DNA from: Acidimicrobiales bacterium
Lineage (GTDB): Bacteria; Actinomycetota; Acidimicrobiia; Acidimicrobiales; SZUA-35
Direction: 5' to 3'
Length of the DNA stretch: 51,545 nucleotides
Assembly: GCA_020630065.1 (NCBI GenBank)
Contig: JAHDCC010000002.1
Location: 1 to 51,545, forward strand
Part shown: positions 8,500 to 19,362 of the stretch, in pieces
Layout: each line of letters begins with the position of its first letter
How positions within the stretch are numbered: position 1 is the stretch's first letter
Position numbers and translations under genes: made by a program
Notes under the pieces: model-generated
Told to the model about the DNA's origin: nothing
The model's database searches: none
Seen by the model: only the letters and a program-made list of their open reading frames with translations

Positions 8500-11382
8500 T
8501 TAGCTATAGGCGCTTAATGGCGGGCAGGTGCAGGACAGGTTCCTGTCGCCGTGGGCATTATCGATCCGGCCGACTGGCGGGAAATACTTGTTGGTACGGA
8601 GCGAAGCGACAGGGTAAGCGGCCGTTTCCCGGCTGTACGTGCGATCCCACTCGTCGGCTACTAACAATTCGGCGGTGTGGGGTGCATGGCGCAGGACGCT
8701 GTCTTCTGCTGAAACACGGCCGTCGATCACTTCCTGAATTTCTTCTCTGATGCTGATCATGGCAGTGCAGAACCGGTTGAGTTCAGCTGGGCTTTCCGAC
8801 TCGGTTGGTTCGATCATCAACGTGCCGTTAACGGGAAACGACATTGTCGGGGCATGGTAGCCGTAGTCGACGAGACGTTTAGCGATGTCGTCGTTGGTGA
8901 TCCCAGACAGTTTGGTGATGTCGCGGATGTCGATAATACATTCGTGAGCTACCAGACCGTCATGGCCGGTGTATAGCACCGGGTAATGGTTCTTGAGCTG
9001 GTAGGCGATGTAGTTCGCGGCGAGGACGGCAGCTGCGGTGGCTGCTTTCAAACCCGAAGGCCCCATCATGCGAATATACATCCAGGAGATGGGAAGAATC
9101 CCGGCCGATCCGTATGGGGCGCCCGATATTGCTGGTCCTTGGTCGGTGCCTGTAGTGATCACCGGGTGGCTTGGGAGAAATGGTGCTAGATGTTCGGCGA
9201 CGGCAACCGGTCCGACCCCTGGGCCTCCACCACCGTGAGGAATACAGAACGTTTTGTGTAGATTCAGGTGGCTAACGTCGGAACCGAACTGGCCAGGTTT
9301 AGCTACTCCGACAAGGGCGTTCAAGTTAGCGCCGTCGGTGTAAACCTGTCCTCCAGCGGCGTGGACCATGTCGCACACCTGTGAAACGGTCTCTTCATAC
9401 ACGCCGTGAGTTGACGGGTAGGTAATCATCAGGGCAGCTAGATCATCACCATGGGTTTCGATCTTCGCGGCCAAATCGGTTACGTCGATATTGCCGTCAT
9501 CGTCACATGCGACAACGACGACTTGTAGCCCAGCCATAACGGCAGAAGCGGCGTTGGTGCCGTGAGCCGAAGATGGGACCAGGCAGATCGTGCGATGTGA
9601 ATCGCCGTTGTGTTTATGGAACGCACGTATTGCGAGCAGGCCAGCGTATTCACCTTGGCTGCCTGCGTTAGGTTGGAGAGATACTTTGGCATAGCCGGTG
9701 ATTTCCGCCAAATCGTCCTCAAGTTCGGCGATTAGTTGCCGGTAACCGGTGGTTTGTGACTGTGGGCTGAATGGATGTATCGACGCGAATTCTGGCCAAG
9801 AAATCGGTTCCATTTCGGCCGCTGCGTTTAATTTCATTGTGCAGCTACCGAGCGGAATCATCGTTCGGTCAAGGGCTAGGTCTTTGTCGGAAAGGCGACG
9901 TAACCAGCGGGTCATTTCTGCTTCGGTATGGTACGAATTGAAGTTCTCGTGCGTCAGGAACGACGTTTGGCGCTGCATCTTAGGTTGGATCTCAGTCGAG
10001 GCGTGGCCGTTGCTGAGCTGCCCGGAGCGGAGAGAGGCAAGTGCTTTTTCGTCTACCGTCTGGCCTAAGACCTTGGCAAACCCTCGGGTTATCGCCTCTA
10101 CATGATCTACCGTCGTCGTCTCGTCAAACGAGATGCCGATATGGTCTTCGTCGATCAGTCGCATATTCATGCGAGGACCTTCGTCGATGCCTTCAGCGAA
10201 CTGTTCTACAAACCGTGTTGCTTGGCTAGTGGCAGTAACCACAAAAGTGTCGAAGAATTCCGACGAAGTTGTGAGGCCTAGCGAGTCGATCTGTTGGCTA
10301 GCCGCTTGCGCCAGCCAATGGGTGCGTTTGGCAATTTCGATCAGACCGTCTGGGCCGTGCCAGGCCGCGTACGCAGCCGAAACATTGGCCAACAGAACTT
10401 GCGCGGTGCAAATATTAGATGTGGCTTTTTCTCGTCGTATGTGCTGTTCTCTGGTCTGAAGAGCCAGACGGTACGCTGGTTTGCCGCTCGAATCAATCGA
10501 CACGCCGACTAGTCTCCCCGGTAGGGAACGAGCGAATTTTTTGTTCGTTGCGATAAATCCGGCGTGTGGGCCACCAAACCCCATCGGTACACCAAACCGT
10601 TGGGCGGAGCCGACCACAATGTCTGCCCCCTGTTCACCGGGTGGGGTTACGATACAACAGGCTAAAAGATCCGTGGTAGCTGCGGTCAAAATGCCGTGTT
10701 CTTTGCACTGCTCAACCCATGGACTAATGTCTTGGATTTGTCCCGTTGTCGTCGGCGAGGCAAACAACGCCCCGAAGATGCTCGAAGGGTCAAGGTCTTG
10801 TGCGGGGGAGCCAACAACAAGTTCGATACCTAGTGGTTGAGACCTGGTTTGGACAACAGCGAGTGTCTGAGGATGTACGCCCTCATCGACGAAGAATGTA
10901 GTCTGCTCACCCTTGTAGTTTCGGCGGATCATGGTCATTGCTTCCGCGGCTGCGGTCGCTTCGTCCAGCATTGAAGCATTCGCGATATCGCATCCGGTTA
11001 AGTCCGAAACTAACGTCTGAAATGTCAGAATCATTTCGAGTCGGCCTTGGCTGATTTCAGGTTGATAAGGGGTGTAGGCGGTATACCACGCCGGGTTTTC
11101 AACCATGTTGCGTCGAATCACGGGGGGAGTGAAACAGTCGTTCCAGCCCATGCCGATGAACGAATCGACGATCTGGTTTTGATCAGCCAGGGAACGAAGC
11201 TTGGCCTGCGCTTGTTGTTCGGTCAACGCCGGTGGCAACGCCAGCGGAACAGTGTCAAGGATCGACTCAGGTACAGCCGCTTCGATCAGATCGTCGAGAC
11301 TGGTGTAACCGAGGCTCGCTAACATCTTTTCTTGCTCAGGGGTGGACGTGCCGATGTGGCGCTTGACGAACTGATCAGACAT
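8500..11382 (-). CDS. gcvP: Glycine dehydrogenase (decarboxylating), glycine cleavage P-protein
   Basis: P-protein of the glycine cleavage system: PLP-dependent decarboxylation of glycine and transfer of the aminomethyl group to the lipoyl arm of H-protein. At 960 residues it is the full-length fused form. Visible marks are the N-terminal KRHIG and [20 protein letters not shown] at the start of the second half, and the PLP lysine Lys710 in [16 protein letters not shown]. It starts 2 bases after the stop of gcvT, so the two form an operon. The H-protein gene is not in the window, unlike many gcvT-gcvH-gcvP clusters. Confidence 0.97.
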   Translation of the reverse strand: MSDQFVKRHIGTSTPEQEKMLASLGYTSLDDLIEAAVPESILDTVPLALPPALTEQQAQAKLRSLADQNQIVDSFIGMGWNDCFTPPVIRRNMVENPAWYTAYTPYQPEISQGRLEMILTFQTLVSDLTGCDIANASMLDEATAAAEAMTMIRRNYKGEQTTFFVDEGVHPQTLAVVQTRSQPLGIELVVGSPAQDLDPSSIFGALFASPTTTGQIQDISPWVEQCKEHGILTAATTDLLACCIVTPPGEQGADIVVGSAQRFGVPMGFGGPHAGFIATNKKFARSLPGRLVGVSIDSSGKPAYRLALQTREQHIRREKATSNICTAQVLLANVSAAYAAWHGPDGLIEIAKRTHWLAQAASQQIDSLGLTTSSEFFDTFVVTATSQATRFVEQFAEGIDEGPRMNMRLIDEDHIGISFDETTTVDHVEAITRGFAKVLGQTVDEKALASLRSGQLSNGHASTEIQPKMQRQTSFLTHENFNSYHTEAEMTRWLRRLSDKDLALDRTMIPLGSCTMKLNAAAEMEPISWPEFASIHPFSPQSQTTGYRQLIAELEDDLAEITGYAKVSLQPNAGSQGEYAGLLAIRAFHKHNGDSHRTICLVPSSAHGTNAASAVMAGLQVVVVACDDDGNIDVTDLAAKIETHGDDLAALMITYPSTHGVYEETVSQVCDMVHAAGGQVYTDGANLNALVGVAKPGQFGSDVSHLNLHKTFCIPHGGGGPGVGPVAVAEHLAPFLPSHPVITTGTDQGPAISGAPYGSAGILPISWMYIRMMGPSGLKAATAAAVLAANYIAYQLKNHYPVLYTGHDGLVAHECIIDIRDITKLSGITNDDIAKRLVDYGYHAPTMSFPVNGTLMIEPTESESPAELNRFCTAMISIREEIQEVIDGRVSAEDSVLRHAPHTAELLVADEWDRTYSRETAAYPVASLRTNKYFPPVGRIDNAHGDRNLSCTCPPLSAYS

Positions 11383-11384
11383 GT

Positions 11385-12491
11385 TCAGCCTTTAAAATAG
11401 TTGGTGGGCGAAAATGGAAGCTCAGCAACAACACAAGAAACAATGTTGTCTCTGACATGGGCGTTTAGCTTGGTGTGGATCTCCGATGCTGGGCGGTTGA
11501 CGTAAGCCATCGCTACCGGCGCATCGAGAGTCGGTCCATAGCCGCCGCTACTTACCGTTCCGACCACATTTCCCTCAAGGTCGGTCAATTTCGTATTGTC
11601 ACGTATTGGGCGTCGCCCTTGGGCTAGGACGCCTACCCGTATTCGTTGTGGTCCGTTTTCGATCTGGTCGATGATAATTTTCGCACCAGGAAAATCGGCC
11701 CGTTTGCGTCGGGCCTTGCCGATCGTCCAACCCAGATCTGCTTCGATCGGGGTTGTGGACTCATCCAGGTCGTTGCCGTACAAACAAAGCCCGGCCTCTA
11801 AACGTAAACTGTCACGCGCCCCCAGCCCTGCAGGCTGGACCGTGTCAAAGTCCAGAAGTCGACGAGCTAACGTTTCGGCGTAGGTATTCGGAACCGATAG
11901 TTCGAATCCATCTTCACCGGTGTACCCGCTTCGGCTGACAGTTACTGGGACGTCGGCCAGTTCGGTTTCCATCGACCCCATAAAGTTCATTCGAGTCGCC
12001 GCCGGGTTCAACTGTGCGATCACAGACGCAGCGGCCGGGCCTTGAAGCGCAAGGAGGGCAACGTCGGACACTTCTTGTAACTGGTCGTGCGGTAACGCAG
12101 CAGACAAAATGCGGGTAACCGTTGATCTTCGCGCCGCGTTCGAAACAATTCGGAGCTTTGAATCGAGCCGGGTGACGATGAAATCGTCGAGGATGCCGCC
12201 ATCAAAGGTAGTGAAAAGTCCGTAGCGGGAGCGGCCCGGTTTGAGTGTCGCCAGGTTGGTTGGGGTTAGTCCCTCGATAGCGGCGACGTTTGCCTCGTTG
12301 TCGACGATGTCAAAAGTCGCCATATGGGAGACATCGAACAGAGAAGCTGAACTTCGGCACCAGCGATGCTCGGCCACTACTCCCTCGTACTGAATCGGGA
12401 GTTCCCAGCCAGCAAACGGAACGAGTCTGCCGCCTAGTTCGTCGTGTAAGCGGTGTAACGCCGTCTTTTGGAGATCAGTTTCATCGTTCAT
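11385..12491 (-). CDS. gcvT: Aminomethyltransferase, glycine cleavage T-protein
   Basis: T-protein transfers the methylene group from the aminomethyl-lipoyl H-protein to tetrahydrofolate, releasing ammonia. The 368-residue length is standard. Family marks include [22 protein letters not shown] (about residues 11-32, read with the next YEGVVAEH), [19 protein letters not shown] and [22 protein letters not shown]. It is the first gene of a gcvT-gcvP operon. The 225 bases between this gene and the next upstream gene contain small inverted repeats, but I could not recognise the glycine-riboswitch core there. Confidence 0.96.
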   Translation of the reverse strand: MNDETDLQKTALHRLHDELGGRLVPFAGWELPIQYEGVVAEHRWCRSSASLFDVSHMATFDIVDNEANVAAIEGLTPTNLATLKPGRSRYGLFTTFDGGILDDFIVTRLDSKLRIVSNAARRSTVTRILSAALPHDQLQEVSDVALLALQGPAAASVIAQLNPAATRMNFMGSMETELADVPVTVSRSGYTGEDGFELSVPNTYAETLARRLLDFDTVQPAGLGARDSLRLEAGLCLYGNDLDESTTPIEADLGWTIGKARRKRADFPGAKIIIDQIENGPQRIRVGVLAQGRRPIRDNTKLTDLEGNVVGTVSSGGYGPTLDAPVAMAYVNRPASEIHTKLNAHVRDNIVSCVVAELPFSPTNYFKG

Positions 12492-12716
12492 TTCAAACCG
12501 GAGTTTTCTTTGATGATTGCTGGGTTCGTGGAAACTTGGAGATCGAAGAATGTAGATCAGGTCATCGGTGGATGTGTAAACCCACCTAGTAGTTTAACCT
12601 CGACCATGTGCCCGCACGCGGGATTTTGCCATGATCTGAGCCACAACCTAGTGGGTACGCTGACTCATGTCCACCAGTCCGATAAGAATTTGCCATGTGG
12701 TGGATTCGTATCCATT

Positions 12717-13427
12717 TTAGCCTGCGGTTTCGGTCCACAAGTTTACGATCTCTTCAGATCCGAGTTGCCCCGATGTGCGATTCACAACCTTGTGGTCGGC
12801 GTCGAGGTAGACAACGTAGGGGAACCCGCCTGCGCCATAAGAAAGTAACGCTTCGTTTCCTTCGCTGTCACGAATGGTAGGAGCGTCAAACCCGGCGTTT
12901 GCTAGCCATTGAGAAGGTGGGAAATTGCCTTTGCCTTCGTCAACGACAGTAGAAACGGCATAGATGTCGAGATCTGCGGGTTGTTGGTCGGTTTTGATTA
13001 GCTCGGTGAGAACCGGTACTTCTTCTTGGCAATGTGGGCACCAATGGGCAACGAAATAGACGGCTTTGGCTCGCCCATCATTGGTGATTGAAACGGGGTC
13101 CCCGTTCATATCGGTGCCCGTAATTTCGGGTGCCACCAGGCCGATAGCTGGGTCTTCCGAATCGTTGTTCATCTCCGGTAATGCGTCCCCGTCGATGGTG
13201 ACCTCGGCGGTGGCAGGAAGATCGGCTACTTCAATACTTGTAGTGGAATCATCTTCAGAGTTTGTAGCCTCGGCGGCACTCTCAGTGGTGGTATCGTCAG
13301 AATCGGAAGCGGCGTCTGTAGATTCGGTCGATGACGAACAGGCGCTCGCAACGAGCCCAAAGGCGACAACGGCCGACAGTAGATAAAAGATTGAAGAACG
13401 GGAAGAAAACACTCGAGAAGTGGTCAT
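12717..13427 (-). CDS. Thioredoxin-like (TlpA/ResA family) lipoprotein
   Basis: Probable extracytoplasmic thiol-disulfide oxidoreductase. A lipobox, LVASAC, places the lipidated cysteine at residue 30. It is followed by about 60 acidic Ser/Thr residues as a spacer, then a TlpA/AhpC-TSA-like domain (about 93-236). The active site is WCPHC with Cys130 and Cys133, and the cis-Pro loop is GGFPYVVYLD. The neighbours do not point to a specific client such as cytochrome c maturation. It is divergent from the lytic transglycosylase gene across 222 bases. Confidence 0.9.
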   Translation of the reverse strand: MTTSRVFSSRSSIFYLLSAVVAFGLVASACSSSTESTDAASDSDDTTTESAAEATNSEDDSTTSIEVADLPATAEVTIDGDALPEMNNDSEDPAIGLVAPEITGTDMNGDPVSITNDGRAKAVYFVAHWCPHCQEEVPVLTELIKTDQQPADLDIYAVSTVVDEGKGNFPPSQWLANAGFDAPTIRDSEGNEALLSYGAGGFPYVVYLDADHKVVNRTSGQLGSEEIVNLWTETAG

Positions 13428-13649
13428 AGGATTTGGTCTCCGAAATAGGCTCGCAGCAATCGAGATGGTTAAAATCTGTCCGATTGACGTAGTAAGCCTA
13501 CTTTACTCCAGCCAGGTGCGGCGATTCGGTCACCGGTTGGACTTCACAATGAAGTCTTCAAACGGGAGCCCGAATATGGTTCTACGAAACATGTGAGGTT
13601 GTTCATGCGGCGAGGACCACAGGAAAATAGAATGTAGCGTTGGTCGACA

Positions 13650-14681
13650 ATGACAAGGTCACTTCTCCATCTCGTTCAACGGCACCCGTTCTTCCGATCA
13701 TTAGCGTTGCTTGTCGCAGCGGCGGTACTGGCGACGTCGTGTTCTGCCAACAGTTCTGAAGCCGCCAACTCGGAGCCTCGCTCGGAAATAGCGGCAGAAC
13801 CCACCACGGCTCCCGACCTTCCGACCCCGACATCGGAACCAGAAACCGCCGACGATCAGAGCCAGCCCGCCGTCGACACGTTTCCGCTCCCCGGCAACGC
13901 AGCCGATCTAGCGGCAGCGCTGACAGAAGCAGAGTTAGCGATCGTGAACCCGGACACGCCAGTTGAAGAGTTGCCCGCTTGGGGTCGCCGTCAACAAGCC
14001 TTATACCAACTTCTCGACATCGAACGCAGTTGGTTTGACGAAGTGAAAGCCGCAATTCCAGCCGATGTCACGCCCGCATTCGATCTTAACTGGGCGGCCA
14101 AAGACGCTCTTACTTCACTGGTGACGCGCGAAAAAGCTCGGAGTGTGCTGCCGGCGTGGCGCCTCATCGAGCCCGACCCAGCAGATGAGCTGCTGGCGCA
14201 CTACAAGGCGGCTGAAGAGGAGTCGGGCATCGAATGGGAATACGTCGCGGCAATCAACCTAGTCGAGACTCGGATGGGCAGAATAGAGGGCGTATCGACA
14301 GCGGGCGCAGTCGGCCCGATGCAGTTCCTTCCCAGCACATGGAACGAATGTTGTGAGGGTGACCCGACGAACACGGGTGATGCAATATCAGGTGCAGCCA
14401 AATATTTAACCGACCGAGGTGGCCCATCCGATATGGACAAGGCCATTTTGGGGTACAACAACTCTGAGTTCTATGTCGAAGCGGTCAAAGCATACGCGCA
14501 GGTGCTGCGAACCAACGAAACAAGCTACTACGCATTTCATGGGTGGGAAATATATTTCCGCAGTTCAGAAGGCCTTATTCTGATGCCATCAGACTATGAA
14601 CAAACCGAAGAAGTAGCGGTGGAAGACTGGTTAGTGGAGAATCCGAACACGTTGTTCCCCGACGGCTACAACAAGCAGTAA
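13650..14681 (+). CDS. Lytic transglycosylase-type lipoprotein
   Basis: Probable peptidoglycan lytic transglycosylase anchored to the outer face of the membrane. The lipobox VLATSC places the lipidated cysteine at residue 31. A Pro/Thr/Glu-rich spacer and a helical region follow. The SLT-type catalytic domain starts near 185: the likely catalytic Glu206 lies in INLVETRMGRI, followed by STAGAVGPMQFLPSTW (about 217-231) and the AKYLTDRGG/AILGYNNS segments. The GPMQF motif resembles MltB-type enzymes. Stand-alone gene, convergent with a MerR regulator. Confidence 0.9.
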   Translation: MTRSLLHLVQRHPFFRSLALLVAAAVLATSCSANSSEAANSEPRSEIAAEPTTAPDLPTPTSEPETADDQSQPAVDTFPLPGNAADLAAALTEAELAIVNPDTPVEELPAWGRRQQALYQLLDIERSWFDEVKAAIPADVTPAFDLNWAAKDALTSLVTREKARSVLPAWRLIEPDPADELLAHYKAAEEESGIEWEYVAAINLVETRMGRIEGVSTAGAVGPMQFLPSTWNECCEGDPTNTGDAISGAAKYLTDRGGPSDMDKAILGYNNSEFYVEAVKAYAQVLRTNETSYYAFHGWEIYFRSSEGLILMPSDYEQTEEVAVEDWLVENPNTLFPDGYNKQ

Positions 14682-14706
14682 CAGTTCTGATAGGCGACGT
14701 TGCGGT

Positions 14707-15426
14707 TTAGGAATCGGGGCGTGCCTGCTCGAGATACTCGTCGGCCAATCTAGCGAACTCTCGGTTGACCGTTGCGGTCAGGATCTTATTGGCGGCATGA
14801 GCCAACTTTTCGACTTTGTCTGCGATTTCAGGGAGCTGATCTTCGGGTTGGCCCTGATCAACAAATTCGCTCCAAATATGTTGGTCGAAAACGCTTTGGA
14901 ATCGTCGAACGATGTCATCGACCTTTGGCATCATCTCCTCATATTCGGTGATGATATCTGAGGTGGAGATTCCCAGTTCCGACAGTAACGAACCGACCTC
15001 GAGAAACGCAGGGTCGGGGCTTATCACATCGGTTCCCTCAATCTCGATAAGTCCGAGTTGCACGCTTCGTTGAAGATCCTCTTGAGTGATCGGGGCTGGG
15101 GCGAAACGTTCAGTGATCTCTGTCAGAGGCATTCGGGTAGGTTCGGGCCGTAACGCTGGAACAGCTTCACCGACCGATAACAACTCGTGCAGGCTTTTGC
15201 CTTTCTCCCAGTTATCGACAACGTCTTTAATCGCGGCTAACGAAAAGCCCCTATCTTGCAGACTTGCGATCAGCGAGAGCCTGGAACGGTGTGACGAATC
15301 GTAGATGCCGACCCGCCCCCGTTTGGTAGGTGGGGCTAAGAGTCCCCGGTTTTGGTACATCCGAACGGTTGATGTTGGGATGGAAGCATCTTGAGCTAAT
15401 TCGTCTACTGTGTATTCCTCACTCAC
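14707..15426 (-). CDS. MerR family transcriptional regulator
   Basis: The N-terminal winged helix-turn-helix of MerR proteins is clear: YTVDELAQDASIPTSTVRMY at residues 5-24, then RGLLAPPTKRGRVGIYDSSH, and a dimerisation coiled coil around LQDRGFSLAAIKDVVDNWE. The C-terminal domain (about 100-239) is helical and without the cysteines of metal-sensing members, so it likely senses a small molecule or acts as a repressor. It is divergent from the SGNH hydrolase gene with an 88-base gap, which is its most likely regulatory target besides itself. Confidence 0.92.
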   Translation of the reverse strand: MSEEYTVDELAQDASIPTSTVRMYQNRGLLAPPTKRGRVGIYDSSHRSRLSLIASLQDRGFSLAAIKDVVDNWEKGKSLHELLSVGEAVPALRPEPTRMPLTEITERFAPAPITQEDLQRSVQLGLIEIEGTDVISPDPAFLEVGSLLSELGISTSDIITEYEEMMPKVDDIVRRFQSVFDQHIWSEFVDQGQPEDQLPEIADKVEKLAHAANKILTATVNREFARLADEYLEQARPDS

Positions 15427-15514
15427 GTTGTCACCCTACCGGGTTGTGGCCCGGGCGGTCTCAGAGGCGTATCTACCTGATCTGGATGAACATGGAGGCA
15501 ACTAGAATCAGAGA

Positions 15515-17062
15515 ATGGATAATTCGGATTCCGATCGGTCGCCAACGTCGTTTCTTGTTTGGGGCTGTGTCGCCGTCGCCGCGATTGCAGGTTTCTTTCT
15601 ATTTCGCCAGTTCACGGCGGACGATTCTCTTCCCGGTACCGTCGACTATGACGCATCTGAAGAGCTCGCGTCGGCGCTGTTCGAAGATGACGATGTCGTC
15701 GACGGTGTCAGAGTGGCGTCGGGGTCTGCCGACGAGGCGCTGACGTTGACCGAAACCGCCGGAACTGAACAGGTGGGTGTTGTTTTTTCTACTGGGGAAG
15801 ATGCGCTCGGCGACTCAGCGTCGGAGGCAGCTCCCGGACGGGGAGACGCCTATGACGTCACAACCGTTAATGTGACCGTAGAAGTTCCGGCCGACGCAAC
15901 ATGTATGGTCATCCCCGAACTCCAATTCGGCAGTGATGAGGCCAACGAAACCGCCGACGGGTTTGTGATCGAAGTTGGCGAGTCAACATGGAGCCTCGAG
16001 AACCAGTCGGTAACCGATACCGGTATTTCGGTTGACGCCGCCAGCGGGTTACTCACCGAGGAAACGTCGTTCGGAACGGTCACGGTTGCTCGAGCGACCC
16101 CGGTAGTCGAAGCCAGAATCAGTATTGAGCCGGGAAGCAACGAGGTTTTCTTCAGTATTTTCGATGCCCAAAACTCTTCGGGCACATCGGTTGGCGTCCT
16201 CGGCGGAATCCGGTTCGATGACAGTTCGAATTGTGGTGATCGTATGGTGGTAGCCGAACAGTCAAACCTGGTCGCTCTAGGTGATTCGTATGCGTCTGGG
16301 TTTGGCCTTCCCCCGTTCGAGGCTGGAACCAGCGAAACCGAAGGAAATAACTGTCAACGATCAACTACGTCGTACCCAGAAATCCTAGCCGAGGCCGGTG
16401 GTTTCGACCTGGAATCGAGAGCTTGCCAGGGTGCACGGACGATCGACCTGTATGAAGAGTTTGACGCCAGGGGGGAGGAACCGCAGCTTGAAGCGTTACG
16501 TCCTGATACCGGAGTTGTCGTACTCACAATCGGAGGCAACGATACCGACTGGGCCGACGTGCTCAGCGCGTGTGTAGTGGAGAGTTTCCTCGGACCGGCT
16601 TGTAACGAAAACGTCGAAGCGAATACCCAATTCGAGAGTGTCTTCGACCGGTTAGCGGGCGACGCTGACGAACCAGCTGAGGTCAAACCATACGACGAGA
16701 TCCTCGACGACATCCGCAAACGAGCCCCGTTTGCTGAAATAGTTGTTGTGAGTTATCCTCCGCTGTTTGCCGAAGGCGGCGTCGGAACATCTGACCTTGA
16801 TCGATGCTCAGGGGTGCTCAAAGCAGATCAACAATGGATCAATGAACAGTTAGGTCAAGCATCTGTTTTGTTGGTCGAAGCTGCAGAGGAATTCGACGCG
16901 GTAGTGGTCGACCTAGTGGACGAATTTGACGGACACGGGCTTTGTGAACAGGATCCATGGTTCATGGATCTTTCCGGTGACGGTCCGCTGCACCCCAACG
17001 CAAATGGCCATGAAGCTATCGCCGATGCGGTTCAACAACAGTTAGAGGCGCTAAACGCCTAG
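15515..17062 (+). CDS. Membrane-anchored SGNH/GDSL hydrolase
   Basis: One N-terminal transmembrane helix (about residues 13-30) is followed by a beta-rich domain (about 60-240) of unknown type. The SGNH esterase/lipase domain runs from about 250 to 515. Block I is ALGDSYASG with Ser258 as nucleophile, block III is TIGGNDTDW, and the C-terminal D..H is Asp490/His493 in DGPLHPNANGH. The N-terminal domain resembles carbohydrate- or lipid-binding sandwiches in other secreted proteins, but I do not recognise it. Predicted to act outside the cell on an ester or lipid. Its last 12 bases overlap the end of the converging membrane-protein gene. Confidence 0.88.
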   Translation: MDNSDSDRSPTSFLVWGCVAVAAIAGFFLFRQFTADDSLPGTVDYDASEELASALFEDDDVVDGVRVASGSADEALTLTETAGTEQVGVVFSTGEDALGDSASEAAPGRGDAYDVTTVNVTVEVPADATCMVIPELQFGSDEANETADGFVIEVGESTWSLENQSVTDTGISVDAASGLLTEETSFGTVTVARATPVVEARISIEPGSNEVFFSIFDAQNSSGTSVGVLGGIRFDDSSNCGDRMVVAEQSNLVALGDSYASGFGLPPFEAGTSETEGNNCQRSTTSYPEILAEAGGFDLESRACQGARTIDLYEEFDARGEEPQLEALRPDTGVVVLTIGGNDTDWADVLSACVVESFLGPACNENVEANTQFESVFDRLAGDADEPAEVKPYDEILDDIRKRAPFAEIVVVSYPPLFAEGGVGTSDLDRCSGVLKADQQWINEQLGQASVLLVEAAEEFDAVVVDLVDEFDGHGLCEQDPWFMDLSGDGPLHPNANGHEAIADAVQQQLEALNA

Positions 17063-17413
17063 AAAAAGAAACGACGCTATGTAGTAGAGGATCGTGAGGA
17101 CCAGAATTACGGTTCCGATGATGCCAACTACGAACGCAGCCTGAGCGGTCCCGCGTTGTTGCGGATCGGCTAGACCCTCATCGATCGCATTCATTTCGCT
17201 TTTACCTAAGTACATACCGACCGGGGCAGTCAATGTGCAGCAACACAGTGAACCGAGAATCGACAGAACCAACGCAAGGATAGCGTTACTAGATTTGGAA
17301 TAATGTTGGCCATACGGGTTAGCCCCGGCTTGCCAATGTGGCGTCTGGTACGGATTTTGTGGTTGGTTAGGGTTTTGCCACCCTGGCCCACCTGGTGGCT
17401 GGTTGTAACTCAT
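17051..17413 (-). CDS. Small proline/glutamine-rich membrane protein (DUF4190-like)
   Basis: The open frame extends to 17455, but the Met at 17413 (MSYNQPPGGPG) begins the typical sequence of such proteins and is preferred. A Pro/Gly/Gln/Asn-rich cytoplasmic N-terminus of about 40 residues precedes two membrane segments (about 44-66 and 92-118) separated by a short loop with GKSEMNAID. The first helix contains a CCC triplet. This architecture is common in actinobacterial DUF4190-type proteins. Function unknown. It lies downstream of typA on the same strand, convergent with the SGNH hydrolase gene. Confidence 0.7.
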   Translation of the reverse strand: MSYNQPPGGPGWQNPNQPQNPYQTPHWQAGANPYGQHYSKSSNAILALVLSILGSLCCCTLTAPVGMYLGKSEMNAIDEGLADPQQRGTAQAAFVVGIIGTVILVLTILYYIASFLFLGV

Positions 17414-17478
17414 AGGTGCAACCGAGTGTACCCGACCGAATGAGCGCATTGTCAACGGTGGGTGAACGTGTGCCGGGT

Positions 17479-19317
17479 CTAGCCGTCTTTGGCGCTGGCT
17501 TTTAGTGCCTTACGGGTACGAGCACGTGAGATAGGGTCTAGGTCGACTTTACGAAGACGCACTCTGTCTGGGGTAACTTCGACACATTCATCATCGGCGA
17601 TGAACTCAAGAGACTGTTCCAAAGATAGCTCTTTTGCTGGCGTGAGTTTTACCGTCTGGTCAGAAGAAGACGCCCGATGGTTGGTCAGCTGTTTCTCACG
17701 ACAGACGTTGACGTCCATGTCTTCGCTTCGACTGTTCTCTCCGACGATCATTCCGTTGTACACATCGGTCGTTGGGGTTACCATCATCGTCGCCCGTTCC
17801 TGCAAACTGAGCATGGCATACGCGGTCACCGCCCCTTTACGGTCAGCGATTAGCGAACCGGTCTGACGTGAACGAATGTCGCCAAACCACGGCTCATACG
17901 CCTCGAACGTGTGGTTGATGACACCCGTGCCTCGGGTTTCGGTCATGAACTCGGTTCGGAAACCAATGAGTCCACGTGCGGGAACTAAGAAGTCGAGACG
18001 AACCCAGCCGGTCCCATGGTTAACCATGTTTTCCATTCGCCCTTTTCGGGTGGCGAGAAGTTGGGTGATCGCACCGAGATGTTCTTCGGGAACGTCGATG
18101 ATGACTCGCTCGACCGGTTCGTGTTTCTGCCCGTCGATCTCTCGCACAACTACCTGGGGTTTACCAACGGTAAGTTCGAACCCTTCACGTCGCATTGTTT
18201 CTACCAGTACGGCCAGTTGAAGTTCGCCTCGAGCTTGAACTTCCCACGCGTCAGGCCGGTCGGTGTTAAGTACCCGCAGGCTCATGTTGCCGATGAGTTC
18301 GTTTTCCAGCCGGTTCTTAACTAGACGAGCCGTCAGTTTAGATCCATCGTTACCGGCGAGTGGTGACGTGTTGGTTCCGATAGTCATCGACAGTGCCGGT
18401 TCGTCGATCTTGATGATCGGCATCGGTTTCGGATTTTCGGTGTCAACGATAGTTTCGCCGATCATGATGTCTTCGATGCCGGCAACCGCTACGAGATCAC
18501 CTGGTCCAGCTTTTTCGGCTGGGACACGGGTGAGCTGTTCAGTGAGGAAAAGTTCAGCGATCTTGATCCGTTCGATCGTGCCATCTATTCGGCTAAGTGA
18601 AAGCGATTGGCCTTTGGCGATTTCGCCGTTCATTACCCGGCAAAGGGCCAGACGTCCGAGGTACGGTGATGCGTCGAGGTTGGTAACCCAGGCCTGGAGC
18701 GGATGGCCTTCTTCGTATTCGGGGGCCGGAATGTTCTCGGTGAGGACGTTGAACAACGGCTCGAGGTCGGTTCCGACGGTTCCTTGCTCGTTAGATGCCC
18801 AGCCGTCGCGTGCTGCACAGTACAGGATTGGGAAATCGATCTGTTCTTCTGTGGCGTCTAGGTCGAAGAACAGTTCGTAAACTTCATCCACTACTTCGGA
18901 CACTCGAGCGTCAGCCCGGTCGACCTTATTAATTACGAGCACGACCGGCAAATCCCTGGCCATGGCTTTACGTAACACGAATCGGGTCTGGGGGAGTGGC
19001 CCTTCTGCAGCGTCGACGAGAAGAACGATTCCATCAACCATGGTTAACGCTCGTTCGACTTCACCACCGAAGTCGGCGTGACCGGGGGTGTCGACGATGT
19101 TGAGGGTGATCCCCGACCAAACCACCGAAGTGTTTTTGGCCAGAATCGTGATGCCTTTTTCCCGTTCGAGATCGCCGGAGTCCATCACCCGTTCATTGAC
19201 GTCTTCGTTTTCTCGGAACGCTCCGGTTTGTTGTAGCATTGCGTCGACGAGTGTCGTCTTGCCGTGGTCGACGTGGGCGACGATTGCGATGTTACGCAGG
19301 TCTGTTCTGCTTGCCAT
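17479..19317 (-). CDS. typA: Translational GTPase TypA/BipA
   Basis: Ribosome-associated GTPase related to EF-G and LepA, implicated in ribosome assembly and stress adaptation. The G1 motif is AHVDHGKTT (about residues 14-22), with REKGITI in switch I, DTPGHADF (G3) and NKVDR (G4). The BipA-specific C-terminal domain is represented by TGSLIADRKGAVTAYAM and NSRSEDMDVNVC. The 612-residue length is normal. AGGA lies upstream of the ATG. The upstream PEBP-like gene is 45 bases away on the same strand and could share a transcript. Confidence 0.97.
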   Translation of the reverse strand: MASRTDLRNIAIVAHVDHGKTTLVDAMLQQTGAFRENEDVNERVMDSGDLEREKGITILAKNTSVVWSGITLNIVDTPGHADFGGEVERALTMVDGIVLLVDAAEGPLPQTRFVLRKAMARDLPVVLVINKVDRADARVSEVVDEVYELFFDLDATEEQIDFPILYCAARDGWASNEQGTVGTDLEPLFNVLTENIPAPEYEEGHPLQAWVTNLDASPYLGRLALCRVMNGEIAKGQSLSLSRIDGTIERIKIAELFLTEQLTRVPAEKAGPGDLVAVAGIEDIMIGETIVDTENPKPMPIIKIDEPALSMTIGTNTSPLAGNDGSKLTARLVKNRLENELIGNMSLRVLNTDRPDAWEVQARGELQLAVLVETMRREGFELTVGKPQVVVREIDGQKHEPVERVIIDVPEEHLGAITQLLATRKGRMENMVNHGTGWVRLDFLVPARGLIGFRTEFMTETRGTGVINHTFEAYEPWFGDIRSRQTGSLIADRKGAVTAYAMLSLQERATMMVTPTTDVYNGMIVGENSRSEDMDVNVCREKQLTNHRASSSDQTVKLTPAKELSLEQSLEFIADDECVEVTPDRVRLRKVDLDPISRARTRKALKASAKDG

Positions 19318-19362
19318 TAGATATTCCTGTTCGGAGTGGTTCGTAGTTGGAGGGATTGATAC

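Noticed and set aside
12492-12716. Possible glycine riboswitch upstream of gcvT
   Set aside because: The region has small inverted repeats (GGTGG/CCACC at 12567-12586, CCCGC/GCGGG at 12612-12623), but I could not identify the conserved glycine-riboswitch core on the minus strand. A covariance-model search would decide.
13530-13570. Possible tRNA or RNA element with the perfect hairpin GACTTCA/TGAAGTC
   Set aside because: No acceptor, D or T arm can be formed around it, and the loop is only 3 bases. It lies between divergent genes and is more likely part of a promoter region.
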